A stretch of DNA of 64,000 nt, taken from contig NZ_LQPW01000144.1 of the NCBI RefSeq assembly GCF_002116635.1, positions 17,626 through 81,625 of the forward strand, written 5' to 3'. Positions 49,764 through 58,629 of the stretch are shown one piece after another (positions within the stretch are counted from its first letter, which is position 1; each line of letters opens with the position of its first letter). Origin of the DNA: Mycobacterium szulgai (lineage in GTDB: Bacteria; Actinomycetota; Actinomycetes; Mycobacteriales; Mycobacteriaceae). Both the position numbers and the translations under genes were made by a program. The notes below the pieces were generated by a model. That model ran no database searches. It was given only the letters and a program-made list of their open reading frames with translations, and was not told the DNA's origin.

Positions 49764-51227
49764 ATGTTTGGGCCCATTTGGATCGCTTCGCCGCCGGAGG
49801 TGCATTCGGCGTTGCTGAGCAGTGGTCCGGGGCCGGGGTCGCTGCTGGCGGCCGCCGGAGCCTGGAACTCGCTCAGTGCCGAATACGCCTCGGCGGCAGC
49901 CGAACTCAGTGGGCTGCTGGGAGAGGTTCAAGCGGATGCCTGGGAGGGGTCGAGCGCCGAACAGTACATGGCCGCGCATCTGCCTTACCTGAGTTGGCTG
50001 ATTCAGGCCAGCGCCGATGCGGCCGGTGTGGCGGCCCGGCACGAGACGGCCGCTGCCGCCTATACCACTGCCCTGGCCGCAATGCCTACGCTTGCCGAGC
50101 TGACCGCCAACCACATTATCCACGGCGTGTTGGTGGCAACGAATTTCTTTGGCATCAACACGATTCCGATCGCCCTTAACGAAGCCGACTATCTGCGGAT
50201 GTGGCTGCAGGCCGCCGCGGCCATGGGCCTGTATCAGGCGGCCTCGGGTGCAGCGCTTGCCTCGGCGCCCCGCACCACCCCGGCACCCGTTGTGGTCCGG
50301 CCGGGTGCTGCCCAGGCGGCCGACCCCTGGCAGTGGCTCGTGCAGATGCTCGAGCAGCTGTTGAAGGCCTACATCGACTCGTTCGCCTGGATGTACCAAC
50401 TCATCTTCGAGTTCCTGCAGCATCCCATTCAGAACACGATCAAGATCATCGTCGCCTTCCTGACCAATCCGTGGGCGGCGATCATCACCTACGGCCCGCT
50501 GCTGTTCGCGCTGGGCTACCAGGTCTTCTTCAACCTGGTCGGCTGGCCCACCTGGGCGATGATTTTGAGCTCTCCCTTCCTGTTGCCCATCGGGCTCAGT
50601 CTGGGGCTCAGCGCAATAGCGTTGCTGCCCACCGAGGTTGCCCCGCTTTTGGTACCGGTGGCCGGGGTGGCGCCGCTGGTCACCGCCGCCGGGCCGACGT
50701 GGCCGGTGGCATCAGTGGCACCAACGGTGGCCGGCACGGCCGGGGCATCGGCGCCGGCGGGTGCGGGTGCTTCCGCGGGAGCCGCGCCCGTTTCGGCCGC
50801 TCCGGCCAGCGCGAGTTTTGCCTACGCGGTGGGCGGTGGCGCCGATTGGGGTACCGGGTTCGGGCCGACGTTGGGTCCCCGCAGTGGCGCCAAGGCGCCC
50901 GCGGCGACGGTTCCGGCGGCCGCTGCGGCAGCGGCAAGCCGGGCACAGTCCCGGGCACGCCGGCGCCGGAAAACCGAATTGCGCGACTACGGCGACGAAT
51001 ACCTGGACCTGGGGGCCGACATCGGCATCACGCCCGATTACGGTGTGCAGGAGTCGAATTCGGGTGCCTCGATGCTGGGGTTCGCCGGGACGGCTATCCA
51101 GGAGCCGGTGCTGCAGGCGGCCGGATTGGCGGCGCTCGGCGGCGACGAGTTCGGCGGCGGTCCCACCGTGCCGATGATGCCGGGCACCTGGGATCAGGCT
51201 GCAGATGGAAGGGGGCCGCAAAGTTAA
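49764..51227 (+). CDS. PPE4: PPE4, ESX-3 secreted PPE protein
   Basis: The 487-residue protein (PPE4 of H37Rv is 513 aa) has the PPE domain (IWIASPPEVHSALLS ... FFGINTIPIALNEADYLRMW), then a hydrophobic/amphipathic middle (IITYGPLLFALGYQVFFNLVGW) and a C-terminus with RARRRRK, DYGDEYLDLG, GFAGT and PMMPGTW, the PPW-subgroup signature. Together with PE5 it forms the heterodimer bound by EspG3. The middle hydrophobic segments could insert in the outer membrane, in keeping with an iron-acquisition role. Confidence 0.95.
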   Translation: MFGPIWIASPPEVHSALLSSGPGPGSLLAAAGAWNSLSAEYASAAAELSGLLGEVQADAWEGSSAEQYMAAHLPYLSWLIQASADAAGVAARHETAAAAYTTALAAMPTLAELTANHIIHGVLVATNFFGINTIPIALNEADYLRMWLQAAAAMGLYQAASGAALASAPRTTPAPVVVRPGAAQAADPWQWLVQMLEQLLKAYIDSFAWMYQLIFEFLQHPIQNTIKIIVAFLTNPWAAIITYGPLLFALGYQVFFNLVGWPTWAMILSSPFLLPIGLSLGLSAIALLPTEVAPLLVPVAGVAPLVTAAGPTWPVASVAPTVAGTAGASAPAGAGASAGAAPVSAAPASASFAYAVGGGADWGTGFGPTLGPRSGAKAPAATVPAAAAAAASRAQSRARRRRKTELRDYGDEYLDLGADIGITPDYGVQESNSGASMLGFAGTAIQEPVLQAAGLAALGGDEFGGGPTVPMMPGTWDQAADGRGPQS

Positions 51228-51275
51228 ACGCATGCCGAATCGAGTGGACCTGGAAAAGTTGAAAGGAGAGACACT

Positions 51276-51569
51276 ATGAGTCTTTTGGATGCACACATTC
51301 CCCAGTTGGTGGCCTCGCAGTCGGCGTTCGGCGCCAAGGCGGGACTGATGCGGCACACCATCGGTCAGGCCGAGCAGGCGGCGATGTCCGCGCAGGCGTT
51401 CCACCAGGGCGAGTCCGCGGCGGCGTTCCAGGCCGCGCACGCGCGTTTCGTCGAGGTGGCGGCCAAGGTCAACACCCTGCTCGACATCGCACAGGCGAAC
51501 CTGGGTGACGCGGCGGGCACCTATGTGGCCACCGACGCCGCCGCAGCGTCGACTTACACGGGCTTCTGA
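51276..51569 (+). CDS. esxG: EsxG, ESX-3 secreted WXG100 protein
   Basis: This 97-residue protein has the length of EsxG (Rv0287) and is near-identical. The WXG turn is replaced by a HQG turn (AQAFHQGESAA), as known for EsxG. The C-terminus has the YxxxD export motif (YVATD). It forms a heterodimer with EsxH encoded 28 bases downstream. A GAAAGGAGA ribosome site precedes ATG 51276. Confidence 0.97.
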   Translation: MSLLDAHIPQLVASQSAFGAKAGLMRHTIGQAEQAAMSAQAFHQGESAAAFQAAHARFVEVAAKVNTLLDIAQANLGDAAGTYVATDAAAASTYTGF

Positions 51570-51597
51570 CCCGCCGTTCACAGCGAAAGGACTTGTG

Positions 51598-51888
51598 ATG
51601 TCACAGATCATGTACAACTACCCGGCGATGCTGGCGCACGCGGGGGATATGGCGGGTTACGCCGGAACCATGCAGGGGCTGGGCGCCGACATCTCAGCCG
51701 AGCAGGCCGCGTTGTCCAATGCCTGGCAGGGTGACACCGGAATGACGTACCAGGCGTGGCAGGTGCAATGGAACCAGGCCATGGAAGACCTGGTGCGCGC
51801 CTACCAGTCGATGGCCAGCACGCACGAGGCCAACACCACGGCCATGATGGCGCGTGACGGGGCCGAAGCCGCCAAATGGGGCGGTTAA
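51598..51888 (+). CDS. esxH: EsxH (TB10.4), ESX-3 secreted WXG100 protein
   Basis: This 96-residue protein has the length of EsxH (Rv0288) and is very similar. WXG is WQG at residues 43-45. Zinc-site residues reported for M. tuberculosis EsxH are His14, His70, His76 and Glu77; here His14, His76 and Glu77 are kept, but residue 70 is Gln (AYQSM). The upstream frame from 51505 overlaps esxG and is not used; CGAAAGGA precedes ATG 51598. It is exported with EsxG and is needed for iron uptake in M. tuberculosis. Confidence 0.97.
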   Translation: MSQIMYNYPAMLAHAGDMAGYAGTMQGLGADISAEQAALSNAWQGDTGMTYQAWQVQWNQAMEDLVRAYQSMASTHEANTTAMMARDGAEAAKWGG

Positions 51889-51896
51889 CCGTTTAG

Positions 51897-52760
51897 ATGC
51901 AGTCAGAGCCCAACGCCGTCGAACTGACGGTCGATCACGCCTGGTTCATCGCGGAAACCGTCGGGGCGGGCAGCTTCCCCTGGGTGCTAGCCATCACCAC
52001 ACCGTATTGCGATGCCGCGCAGCGCAATACATTCTTCGATCGTCAGCGCGCTGAACTGACCCAGCTGGGTCTGATGTCGGAATCGGGGGTCATCAACCCG
52101 GCGGTCGCCGACTGGATCAAAGTGGTCTGTTTCCCCGACCGGTGGCTCGATCTGCGCTTCCTGGGGCCCGGTTCAGCCACCGGATCGGATGAGTTGCTGC
52201 GCGGTATCGTCGCGCAACGCACCGGCGGCAAAACGGTGGTGGCATTGCGTAGCGCGCAGTTGATCACCTTCACCGCAATGGATATCGACGACGCGCGGGC
52301 GCTGGTTCCGGTTCTCTGTGTCGGGCTGGCCCAGCGGCCACCGGCCGCGTTCGAGGAATTCAGCATGCCGACGCGGGTGGGCGCCCGGGCCGACGAGCGA
52401 TTGCGGTCCGGCACGCCCCTGGCCGAAGTCCTTGAGTTTCTGGGTATTCCGGCGTCGGCCCGACCGGTGGTGGAGTCGGTGTTCTCCGGACCGCGCAGCT
52501 ACGTCGAGATCGTCGCCGGCTGTAACCGCGATGGCCGGCACACCACCACCGAGGTCGGGCTGAGCATCGTCGACACAACGGCGGGACGGGTGCTGGTCAG
52601 TCCGTCCCGGGCATTCGACGGCGAATGGGTTTCGACCTTCGCTCCCGGAACTCCGTTCGCAATCGCCGTCGCGGCCGAACAGCTGACCGCCTGCCTGCCG
52701 GACGGGCCATGGTTCGCCGGTCAGCGGTTATCCCGAGATTTCTCCGGTCAAACCTCCTGA
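51897..52760 (+). CDS. espG3: EspG3, ESX-3 PPE chaperone
   Basis: The 287-residue protein (EspG3 is 295 aa) follows esxH by eight bases. The sequence runs parallel with the H37Rv protein (AWFIAETVGAGSFPWVLAIT, SPSRAFDGEWVSTF). It is a cytosolic chaperone that binds the tip of the PPE domain of PE5-PPE4-type dimers and keeps them soluble until export. The start is ATG 51897; the N-terminus is about eight residues shorter than that of H37Rv. Confidence 0.95.
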   Translation: MQSEPNAVELTVDHAWFIAETVGAGSFPWVLAITTPYCDAAQRNTFFDRQRAELTQLGLMSESGVINPAVADWIKVVCFPDRWLDLRFLGPGSATGSDELLRGIVAQRTGGKTVVALRSAQLITFTAMDIDDARALVPVLCVGLAQRPPAAFEEFSMPTRVGARADERLRSGTPLAEVLEFLGIPASARPVVESVFSGPRSYVEIVAGCNRDGRHTTTEVGLSIVDTTAGRVLVSPSRAFDGEWVSTFAPGTPFAIAVAAEQLTACLPDGPWFAGQRLSRDFSGQTS

Positions 52761-52789
52761 AGTCCTCCCGAAACCAGAAAGAGAGCACG

Positions 52790-52831
52790 ATGTCTGCGCA
52801 ACGGCCCCAACGTATCTGGAGGGTTCGATGA
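52790..52831 (+). CDS. 13-codon leader ORF coupled to eccD3
   Basis: ATG 52790 begins a 13-codon frame (MSAQRPQRIWRVR) whose stop TGA overlaps the eccD3 ATG at 52828 (ATGA). AGAAAGAG lies before it. No AGGAGG-like site precedes eccD3 itself except GGAGGG within this ORF (52816-52821), so ribosomes could reach eccD3 by re-initiation after this peptide or load directly. I cannot tell whether the peptide has a function. Confidence 0.35.
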   Translation: MSAQRPQRIWRVR

Positions 52832-54249
52832 CGTCCGGAACAGTCATGCCGATCGTCCGCGTCGCCATCCTGGCGGAATCCAGGCTGACGGAGATGGCCC
52901 TGCCCGCGGAGTTGCCGCTGCGCGAAATCCTGCCGGCGGTGCAGCGGCTGGTGGTTCCCGCCACCAACGACGCCGACGGCGGCGAGCCCGAAGCCGGCGC
53001 GGCCGTGCACCTGAGCCTGGCGCCCATCGGGGGCGCACCGTTCAGCCTGGACGCCAGTCTGGACACGGTCGGCGTCGTCGACGGTGATCTGCTTGCGCTG
53101 CAGCCGGTACCCGCCGGCCCGGCCGCACCGGGCATCGTCGAGGACATCGCCGATGCGGCCATGATCTTCTCGGCGTCGCGGCTAAAGCCCTGGGGCACAA
53201 CGCATATCCAGCGCGGCGCACTGGCCGCCGTGATCGCGGTGACGCTGCTGGCCACCGGTCTGTCGGTCACCTACCGGTTGGCCACCGGTGCGCTGGCCGG
53301 CCTGGTGGCCGTCAGTGGAATCGCGGCGGTGATCGCGATAATCGGGTTGCTGATCTCAGCTCGCAGCCCACGCACCGGGATCGCGCTATCGGTCGCGGCG
53401 CTGGTGCCCATCGGCGCCGCGCTGGCGCTGGCGGTGCCGGGCAGGTTCGGCCCGGCCCAGGTAATGCTGGCCGCAGCCGGGGTGACGGCGTGGTCGCTGA
53501 TCGCGCTGATGGTCCCCAGCGCCGAACGCGAGCGCGCCGTCGCCTTCTTCACCGCGGTGGCGGTCCTCGGTGCCGGGATACTGCTGGTCGCAGGTGCGTT
53601 ACTGCTCTGGCAGCTCCCGCTGCACAGCATCGGTTGCGGGCTGATCGTGGCCGCGCTGTTGGTCACCATCCAGGCGGCTCAGCTGTCAGCGCTGTGGGCG
53701 CGTTTCCCGTTGCCGGTCATCCCGGCGCCGGGGGATCCCACCCCGTCGGCTCCTTCGCTGCGGGTGCTCGAGGACCTGCCGCGGCGGGTTCGTGTCAGCG
53801 ACGCCCACCAAAGCGGTTTCATCGCCGCGGCCGTGCTGCTCAGCGCGCTGGGATCGGTGGCGATCGCGCTGCGTCCGGACACCTTGAGCGTGGTGGGCTG
53901 GTACGTGGTGGCCGCAACGTCGGCCACCGCCGCGCTGCGGGCGCGGGTGTGGGATTCGGCGGCGTGCAAGGCGTGGCTGTTGGCTCAGCCCCATCTGGTG
54001 GCTGGCACTCTGCTGCTGATCTACACGGCAACCGGGCACTACGCCGCTGCCCTGGTTGCGGCGCTGGTGCTGGCCGTGCTGGTGCTGGCCTGGGTTGTCG
54101 TCGCGCTCAACCCGGGCATCGCGTCGCCGGACAGCTACTCGCTGCCGCTGCGGCGGCTGCTGGGGTTCGTCGCCGCCGGCCTGGACGCGTCGCTGATCCC
54201 TGTGATGGCCTACCTGGTCGGTCTGTTCACCTGGGTGCTCAATCGATGA
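52828..54249 (+). CDS. eccD3: EccD3, ESX-3 multi-spanning membrane protein
   Basis: This 473-residue protein (EccD3 is 472 aa) has an N-terminal ubiquitin-like domain (~residues 1-95) and about eleven membrane helices. It forms the membrane vestibule of the ESX core complex. GGAGGG precedes ATG 52828. The end overlaps mycP3 by four bases. Confidence 0.96.
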   Translation: MTSGTVMPIVRVAILAESRLTEMALPAELPLREILPAVQRLVVPATNDADGGEPEAGAAVHLSLAPIGGAPFSLDASLDTVGVVDGDLLALQPVPAGPAAPGIVEDIADAAMIFSASRLKPWGTTHIQRGALAAVIAVTLLATGLSVTYRLATGALAGLVAVSGIAAVIAIIGLLISARSPRTGIALSVAALVPIGAALALAVPGRFGPAQVMLAAAGVTAWSLIALMVPSAERERAVAFFTAVAVLGAGILLVAGALLLWQLPLHSIGCGLIVAALLVTIQAAQLSALWARFPLPVIPAPGDPTPSAPSLRVLEDLPRRVRVSDAHQSGFIAAAVLLSALGSVAIALRPDTLSVVGWYVVAATSATAALRARVWDSAACKAWLLAQPHLVAGTLLLIYTATGHYAAALVAALVLAVLVLAWVVVALNPGIASPDSYSLPLRRLLGFVAAGLDASLIPVMAYLVGLFTWVLNR

Positions 54250-55634
54250 TGCGTGCCGGATCGGCTTGCTGCACTGCGGCTTTGACCGTCGCGGTGTGGG
54301 CCGCTCCGCCGGCGTTGGCGATCACTCCGCCGGTGGTCGACACCGCGACGGCGCCGCCGAGCGGAACGCCCGGGCCGGTGCAGTCGATGGAGCAGCGCGG
54401 TCCGTGCAGCGTTTCCGGCGCTATCCCGGGCACCGACCCGGGCCTCCCGACACCCAGCCAGGCGATGCTGAATCTGCCTGCGGCATGGCAGTTTTCCCGC
54501 GGCGAGGGCCAGCTGGTGGCGGTCATCGACACCGGGGTACAGCCGGGCCCGCGGTTGCCCAACGTCGATGCCGGTGGTGACTTCGTGGACACGACCGACG
54601 GGCTCACCGATTGCGACGGGCACGGCACGCTGGTCGCCGGCATCGTCGCCGGCCAACCGGGTGACGACGGATTCTCCGGAGTCGCGCCGGCCGCGCGGGT
54701 GCTGGCCATCCGGGTGACGTCGGCCAAGTTCTCACCGCAGACACCTGGCGGGGATCCGCTGCTGGCGCGCGCCTCGCTGGACATCGTCGCGCTGGGCCGG
54801 GCCATCGTGCACGCCGCCGACCGCGGCGCGCGGGTGATCAACATCTCCGCGATCACCTGCCTGCCCGCCGATCGGGCCGTTGACCAGGCCGCCCTCGGCG
54901 CGGCGATCCGGTATGCGGCGGTGGAAAAGGACGCCGTGATCGTGGCGGCCGCGGGCAACAGCGGCCCGACCGGTTCGGCCGCGGGGGGCACGTCGTGCGA
55001 TTCCAATCCGCTTACCGACCTGAGCCGTCCGGAGGATCCCCGCAACTGGGCCGGCGTCACGTCGGTCTCCATCCCGTCGTGGTGGCAGCCCTACGTGTTG
55101 TCGGTGGGCTCGCTGACCCCGGATGGGCACCCGTCGAAATTCACCATGGCCGGGCCGTGGGTAGGTATCGCGGCGCCCGGCGAGAACATCGCGTCGGTGA
55201 GCAACGCGGACTCCGGGGGACTGGCCAATGGGCTGCCCGACGAGCACCGGCAGCTGGTCGCGCTCAGCGGCACCAGCTACGCGGCGGGTTACGTCTCGGG
55301 CGTGGCGGCGCTGGTCCGCAGCAAGTATCCCGGGCTGCCGGCCACGGAGGTGGTGCGCCGCCTCACTGCAACCGCGCACAACGGCGGCCGCGACCCGTCC
55401 AACATCGTCGGCGCCGGCAGCGTCGACCCGGTGGCGGCGCTGACCTGGCAACTGCCCGCCGGCAACCAGCCCGCGGCGCCGGCGAAACCGGTAGCCCTCC
55501 CGCCGGCTCCGGCGCCTAAGGACAACACCCCGCGCAACATCGCATTCGCCGGAGCCGGCGCGCTGGCGTTGGTGGTCGCGCTCACCGCCGTGACCGTGGC
55601 GATATCGCGCCGACGAAAGGAGCCCACCCCGTGA
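54246..55634 (+). CDS. mycP3: MycP3, ESX-3 subtilisin-like mycosin protease
   Basis: The 462-residue protein (MycP3 is 461 aa) has a signal peptide (to about residue 25, ending PPALA), a subtilisin domain and one C-terminal membrane anchor (FAGAGALALVVALTAVTVAIS). The catalytic triad is visible as Asp in AVIDTGVQPG, His in DGHGTLVAG and Ser in SGTSYAAGYV, with AAAGNSG for the oxyanion Asn. Mycosins cap and stabilise the ESX pore on the periplasmic side. The start codon is ATG 54246, overlapping the eccD3 stop; ATG 54249 is an alternative. Its stop overlaps eccE3. Confidence 0.95.
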   Translation: MMRAGSACCTAALTVAVWAAPPALAITPPVVDTATAPPSGTPGPVQSMEQRGPCSVSGAIPGTDPGLPTPSQAMLNLPAAWQFSRGEGQLVAVIDTGVQPGPRLPNVDAGGDFVDTTDGLTDCDGHGTLVAGIVAGQPGDDGFSGVAPAARVLAIRVTSAKFSPQTPGGDPLLARASLDIVALGRAIVHAADRGARVINISAITCLPADRAVDQAALGAAIRYAAVEKDAVIVAAAGNSGPTGSAAGGTSCDSNPLTDLSRPEDPRNWAGVTSVSIPSWWQPYVLSVGSLTPDGHPSKFTMAGPWVGIAAPGENIASVSNADSGGLANGLPDEHRQLVALSGTSYAAGYVSGVAALVRSKYPGLPATEVVRRLTATAHNGGRDPSNIVGAGSVDPVAALTWQLPAGNQPAAPAKPVALPPAPAPKDNTPRNIAFAGAGALALVVALTAVTVAISRRRKEPTP

Positions 55635-56518
55635 GCATCCCGCGTCCCGGAAGCGGCCGGATCACCCTGGCCCTGCTGGCCGTGGTTCCCGCCGTGCTGG
55701 CCTACCCGTGGCAGACGACACGTCACTACTGGCTGCTCGGCATCGCCGCCGCGGTGGTGATCGTGCTGTTCGGCTGGTGGCGCGGACTGTACTTCACCAC
55801 CATGCTGCGCCGCCGGTGCGCGATCATCGGCAGGCGGCGCGGGGTCACCGACCGCGGAAGCGACACGCGCAGCACGGCGCTGCTGTGGGTTAAGCCCCCG
55901 GCTGCCGACGCCGACCTGCCGCCGGTGCCGTTGATCGCCCGCTACCTGGACGCCTACGGAATCCGCGCGGACACCATCCGGATCACCAGCCGCGACACCG
56001 CGGCCGGCGAACGTCAGACCTGGATCGGGCTGACCATCTCGGCTACCGACAACCTGGCGGCGCTGCAGGCGCGCTCGGCGCGCATTCCGCTGCACGAGAC
56101 CGCCGAGGTCGCCGCGCGCCGGCTCGCCGATCACCTGCGTGAGATCGGCTGGGAAGCCGGCACGGTTGTGCCCGAGGACATCCCGGTGCTGGTGGCCGCG
56201 GATGCCCGCGAAACCTGGGCCGCGCTGTGCCAAGGCGACTCGGATTACCTTACGGCGTACGGGATTTCCAATGCCGTGGAGTTGCCGGAAACGTTGGCCG
56301 CGATCCGGGCGCATCCGGCCCGCGAGACATGGACTGCGTTGGAAATCGCCGGTGACCGAAGCAATTACACCGTTGCCGCGGCCTGCGCCTTCCGGACCGA
56401 CGAGCGGCCGGGCGGCCCCCCGCCGGTGGCAGGTCTGATCGTCCAACGCGGGCAACAACTTCCGGCGCTGCTGGCGATGGATCCGCCGGCGACCCGGCGA
56501 CTGGCCGCGGCCCGCTAG
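55631..56518 (+). CDS. eccE3: EccE3, ESX-3 membrane complex component
   Basis: The 295-residue protein (EccE3 of H37Rv is 331 aa) starts with GTG 55631, which overlaps the mycP3 stop. Two membrane helices lie within residues 1-50 (RITLALLAVVPAVLAYPWQ; WLLGIAAAVVIVLFGWW), followed by a cytoplasmic domain. It borders the ESX-3 ring. It is the last gene of the ESX-3 run; its TAG shares a CTAG with the stop of the convergent alpha/beta hydrolase gene. Confidence 0.94.
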   Translation: MSIPRPGSGRITLALLAVVPAVLAYPWQTTRHYWLLGIAAAVVIVLFGWWRGLYFTTMLRRRCAIIGRRRGVTDRGSDTRSTALLWVKPPAADADLPPVPLIARYLDAYGIRADTIRITSRDTAAGERQTWIGLTISATDNLAALQARSARIPLHETAEVAARRLADHLREIGWEAGTVVPEDIPVLVAADARETWAALCQGDSDYLTAYGISNAVELPETLAAIRAHPARETWTALEIAGDRSNYTVAAACAFRTDERPGGPPPVAGLIVQRGQQLPALLAMDPPATRRLAAAR

Positions 56519-57762
56519 TCGAACATGAAGCCGTGCAGGAACGGCGTCATCCGCCGCAGATAGTCCAGCTGGCTCACGTGCAGGACGTGGTTGCCGGGGA
56601 ACCAGTGCAGCGCGCACTTGTCCCAATGCTCCCAAAGCATTACGGCGTGGTCGGGTGGAGCCATTCGATCGCCCAGGCCGGTGATGATCATCCGGCGCTC
56701 TTTGGGCAGCAGCGGCGGGTAATTCATCGGGCCGTGATAGGACAGCCCCGCCGCCAGCTCGGCTCGGCTGATGCTTGACAGCCGCAAGCCCAGCCCGACC
56801 AGCTTGCTGGCCGGGAACCACTGATCGAACAACTTCCCGGGCATGACGACCGGGCAGTTGGGGATGACCGCCTCGAGCCGGTCTTCAACCGAGGCCACCA
56901 GCGCGGAGGTGTAGCCGCCCAACGATATTCCGGTCAGCGCGATGCGCTCGACCCCGATGCGGCGCAGGTAGTCCACCACGGAGCGAAAGTCGTGCACCGC
57001 CTGGGCCATCGACTCGGCGAAGCCGGACAGGCCGCTGGAGAAAAAGCCGTAACCACTGAACGGGGAATGCTTTTCGGCCCGCTTACTGTGAAAAGGCAAC
57101 GTGTACAACAGCACGTCGTAGCCGGACCGGTAATACCAGGGCAGCGAGAAGAACAGCCCATTGAGCAAGTAGGACGACCCCATGAAGCCGTGAATGACAC
57201 ATAGCGTGGGGCGTGGCCCGTCGTCATGGCGCCAATGCTGGGCGCGCACGATGTTGTTGGCAGTCAACGTGCTCCACTGCTTGCGCAGGTTGGGGTTGAT
57301 CGCGCGGAAGCTGCTGGGGAAGGAGATGTTGTCGACGGTGCCGTGCGCGATCCACTCCGCCAGTGGGCTGGCGCGCCGGGACGCGACCCGGGGCGGTTCC
57401 GCCGGTGGCGGAAACGACTTCGCCGGATCGTGTTCGGCCGCAAGCTCTGCATAGAAGTTCAGGTTGCTGCGCTCACTGCCGGCATCGGCACGGCGAATGG
57501 CGGTGGCGACGACGGCGGGCGCCACGGTGGTGCAGAGCACCGAAGAAACCGCGGTGCGCAGCGCGATGTCCCCGATCGCCGACGACTCGACGACCAGGCG
57601 CTGGCGCGGCGACAGCGCCGAGAGTGGCGGCAGACCCTCGGCGCCGGCGTCGGCACCGGGAACGTTGGGAAGGGGGACTGGCGGGTCGATCGGGTCGGCT
57701 GGACTATCAGCCCCGATTTCACCGTTATGCATGGCCCCCGACGCCTCCGAGGTCTCAGACAT
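56515..57762 (-). CDS. Alpha/beta hydrolase, dienelactone/acyl-esterase-like (Rv0293c orthologue)
   Basis: The 415-residue protein (Rv0293c is 400 aa) has an unstructured Pro/Ala-rich N-terminus and an alpha/beta-hydrolase domain: CVIHGFMGSSYLLNG (oxyanion region), the nucleophile elbow ALTGISLGGYTSAL (Ser), and His in GNHVLHVSQ at the end. Function is unknown; the family includes many mycobacterial lipases and thioesterases. It converges on eccE3 (four-base stop overlap) and is divergent from tam by 81 bases. Confidence 0.85.
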   Translation of the reverse strand: MSETSEASGAMHNGEIGADSPADPIDPPVPLPNVPGADAGAEGLPPLSALSPRQRLVVESSAIGDIALRTAVSSVLCTTVAPAVVATAIRRADAGSERSNLNFYAELAAEHDPAKSFPPPAEPPRVASRRASPLAEWIAHGTVDNISFPSSFRAINPNLRKQWSTLTANNIVRAQHWRHDDGPRPTLCVIHGFMGSSYLLNGLFFSLPWYYRSGYDVLLYTLPFHSKRAEKHSPFSGYGFFSSGLSGFAESMAQAVHDFRSVVDYLRRIGVERIALTGISLGGYTSALVASVEDRLEAVIPNCPVVMPGKLFDQWFPASKLVGLGLRLSSISRAELAAGLSYHGPMNYPPLLPKERRMIITGLGDRMAPPDHAVMLWEHWDKCALHWFPGNHVLHVSQLDYLRRMTPFLHGFMFD

Positions 57763-57843
57763 CTTCTCGATGGTAACCCGGCCGCCACCGGTACGGTTTG
57801 TCTATACGCCCGGCGAGTGACGGTGTTGATCAGGAGGACCGCC

Positions 57844-58629
57844 ATGTGGGATCCCGACGTCTACCTGGCCTTTGCCGATCATCGGAGCCGCCCGTTCTAC
57901 GACTTGCTGTCCCGGGTGGGCGCCGAGCGGGCCCGGCGGGTGGTCGACCTCGGCTGCGGCCCCGGACACCTGACGAAGTACCTGGCGCGACGTTGGCCCG
58001 AGGCGGTCATCGAGGCCATGGACAGCTCGCCGGAGATGGTGGCCGCCGCCCGGGAACGCGGCATCGACGCCACCACCGGCGACCTGCGGACCTGGAAGCC
58101 GCAGCCCGACACCGACGTAGTGGTGAGCAACGCCGCCCTGCACTGGGTGCCCGAGCACTCCGACGTGCTGGTCCGGTGGGCCGGCGAGCTCGCCCCCGGA
58201 TCGTGGATCGGTGTGCAGATCCCGGGCAACTTCGAAACGGCGTCACATGCCGCCGTGCGGGCGCTGGCCCGCCGCGAACCCTTCGCAACAGTGATGCGCG
58301 ACATACCCTTTCGGGTGGGAGCGGTGGTGCACCCGCCGACGCAATACGCCGACCTGCTGATGGACGCCGGATGCAAGGTCGATGTCTGGGAGACGACATA
58401 CCTGCACCAGCTCACCGGCGAGCACCCGGTGCTGGAATGGATCACCGGCACGGCGCTGGTCCCGGTGCGCGAACGGCTCGACGAGCAGGGCTGGGAACAG
58501 TTCCGCCAGGAGCTCATCCCGCTGCTCGACGACGCTTATCCGCGCCGCGCCGATGGCACCACCATCTTCCCGTTCCGGCGGTTGTTCATCGTGGCCGAAG
58601 TGGGTGGCGCACGCCGCTCAGCCGGGTAG
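57844..58629 (+). CDS. tam: Trans-aconitate 2-methyltransferase
   Basis: The 261-residue protein has exactly the length of Rv0294 Tam. It begins MWDPDVYLAFADHRSRPFYDLL and has class I SAM-methyltransferase motifs: VVDLGCGPGHLTKYLA and TTGDLRTW, and NAALHWVPEH. It methylates trans-aconitate, a toxic isomer of the TCA intermediate. The frame back to 57226 is antisense to the hydrolase and not used. The end overlaps the convergent sulfatase gene by 12 bases. H37Rv has a sulfotransferase-like gene (Rv0295c) next, absent here. Confidence 0.95.
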   Translation: MWDPDVYLAFADHRSRPFYDLLSRVGAERARRVVDLGCGPGHLTKYLARRWPEAVIEAMDSSPEMVAAARERGIDATTGDLRTWKPQPDTDVVVSNAALHWVPEHSDVLVRWAGELAPGSWIGVQIPGNFETASHAAVRALARREPFATVMRDIPFRVGAVVHPPTQYADLLMDAGCKVDVWETTYLHQLTGEHPVLEWITGTALVPVRERLDEQGWEQFRQELIPLLDDAYPRRADGTTIFPFRRLFIVAEVGGARRSAG

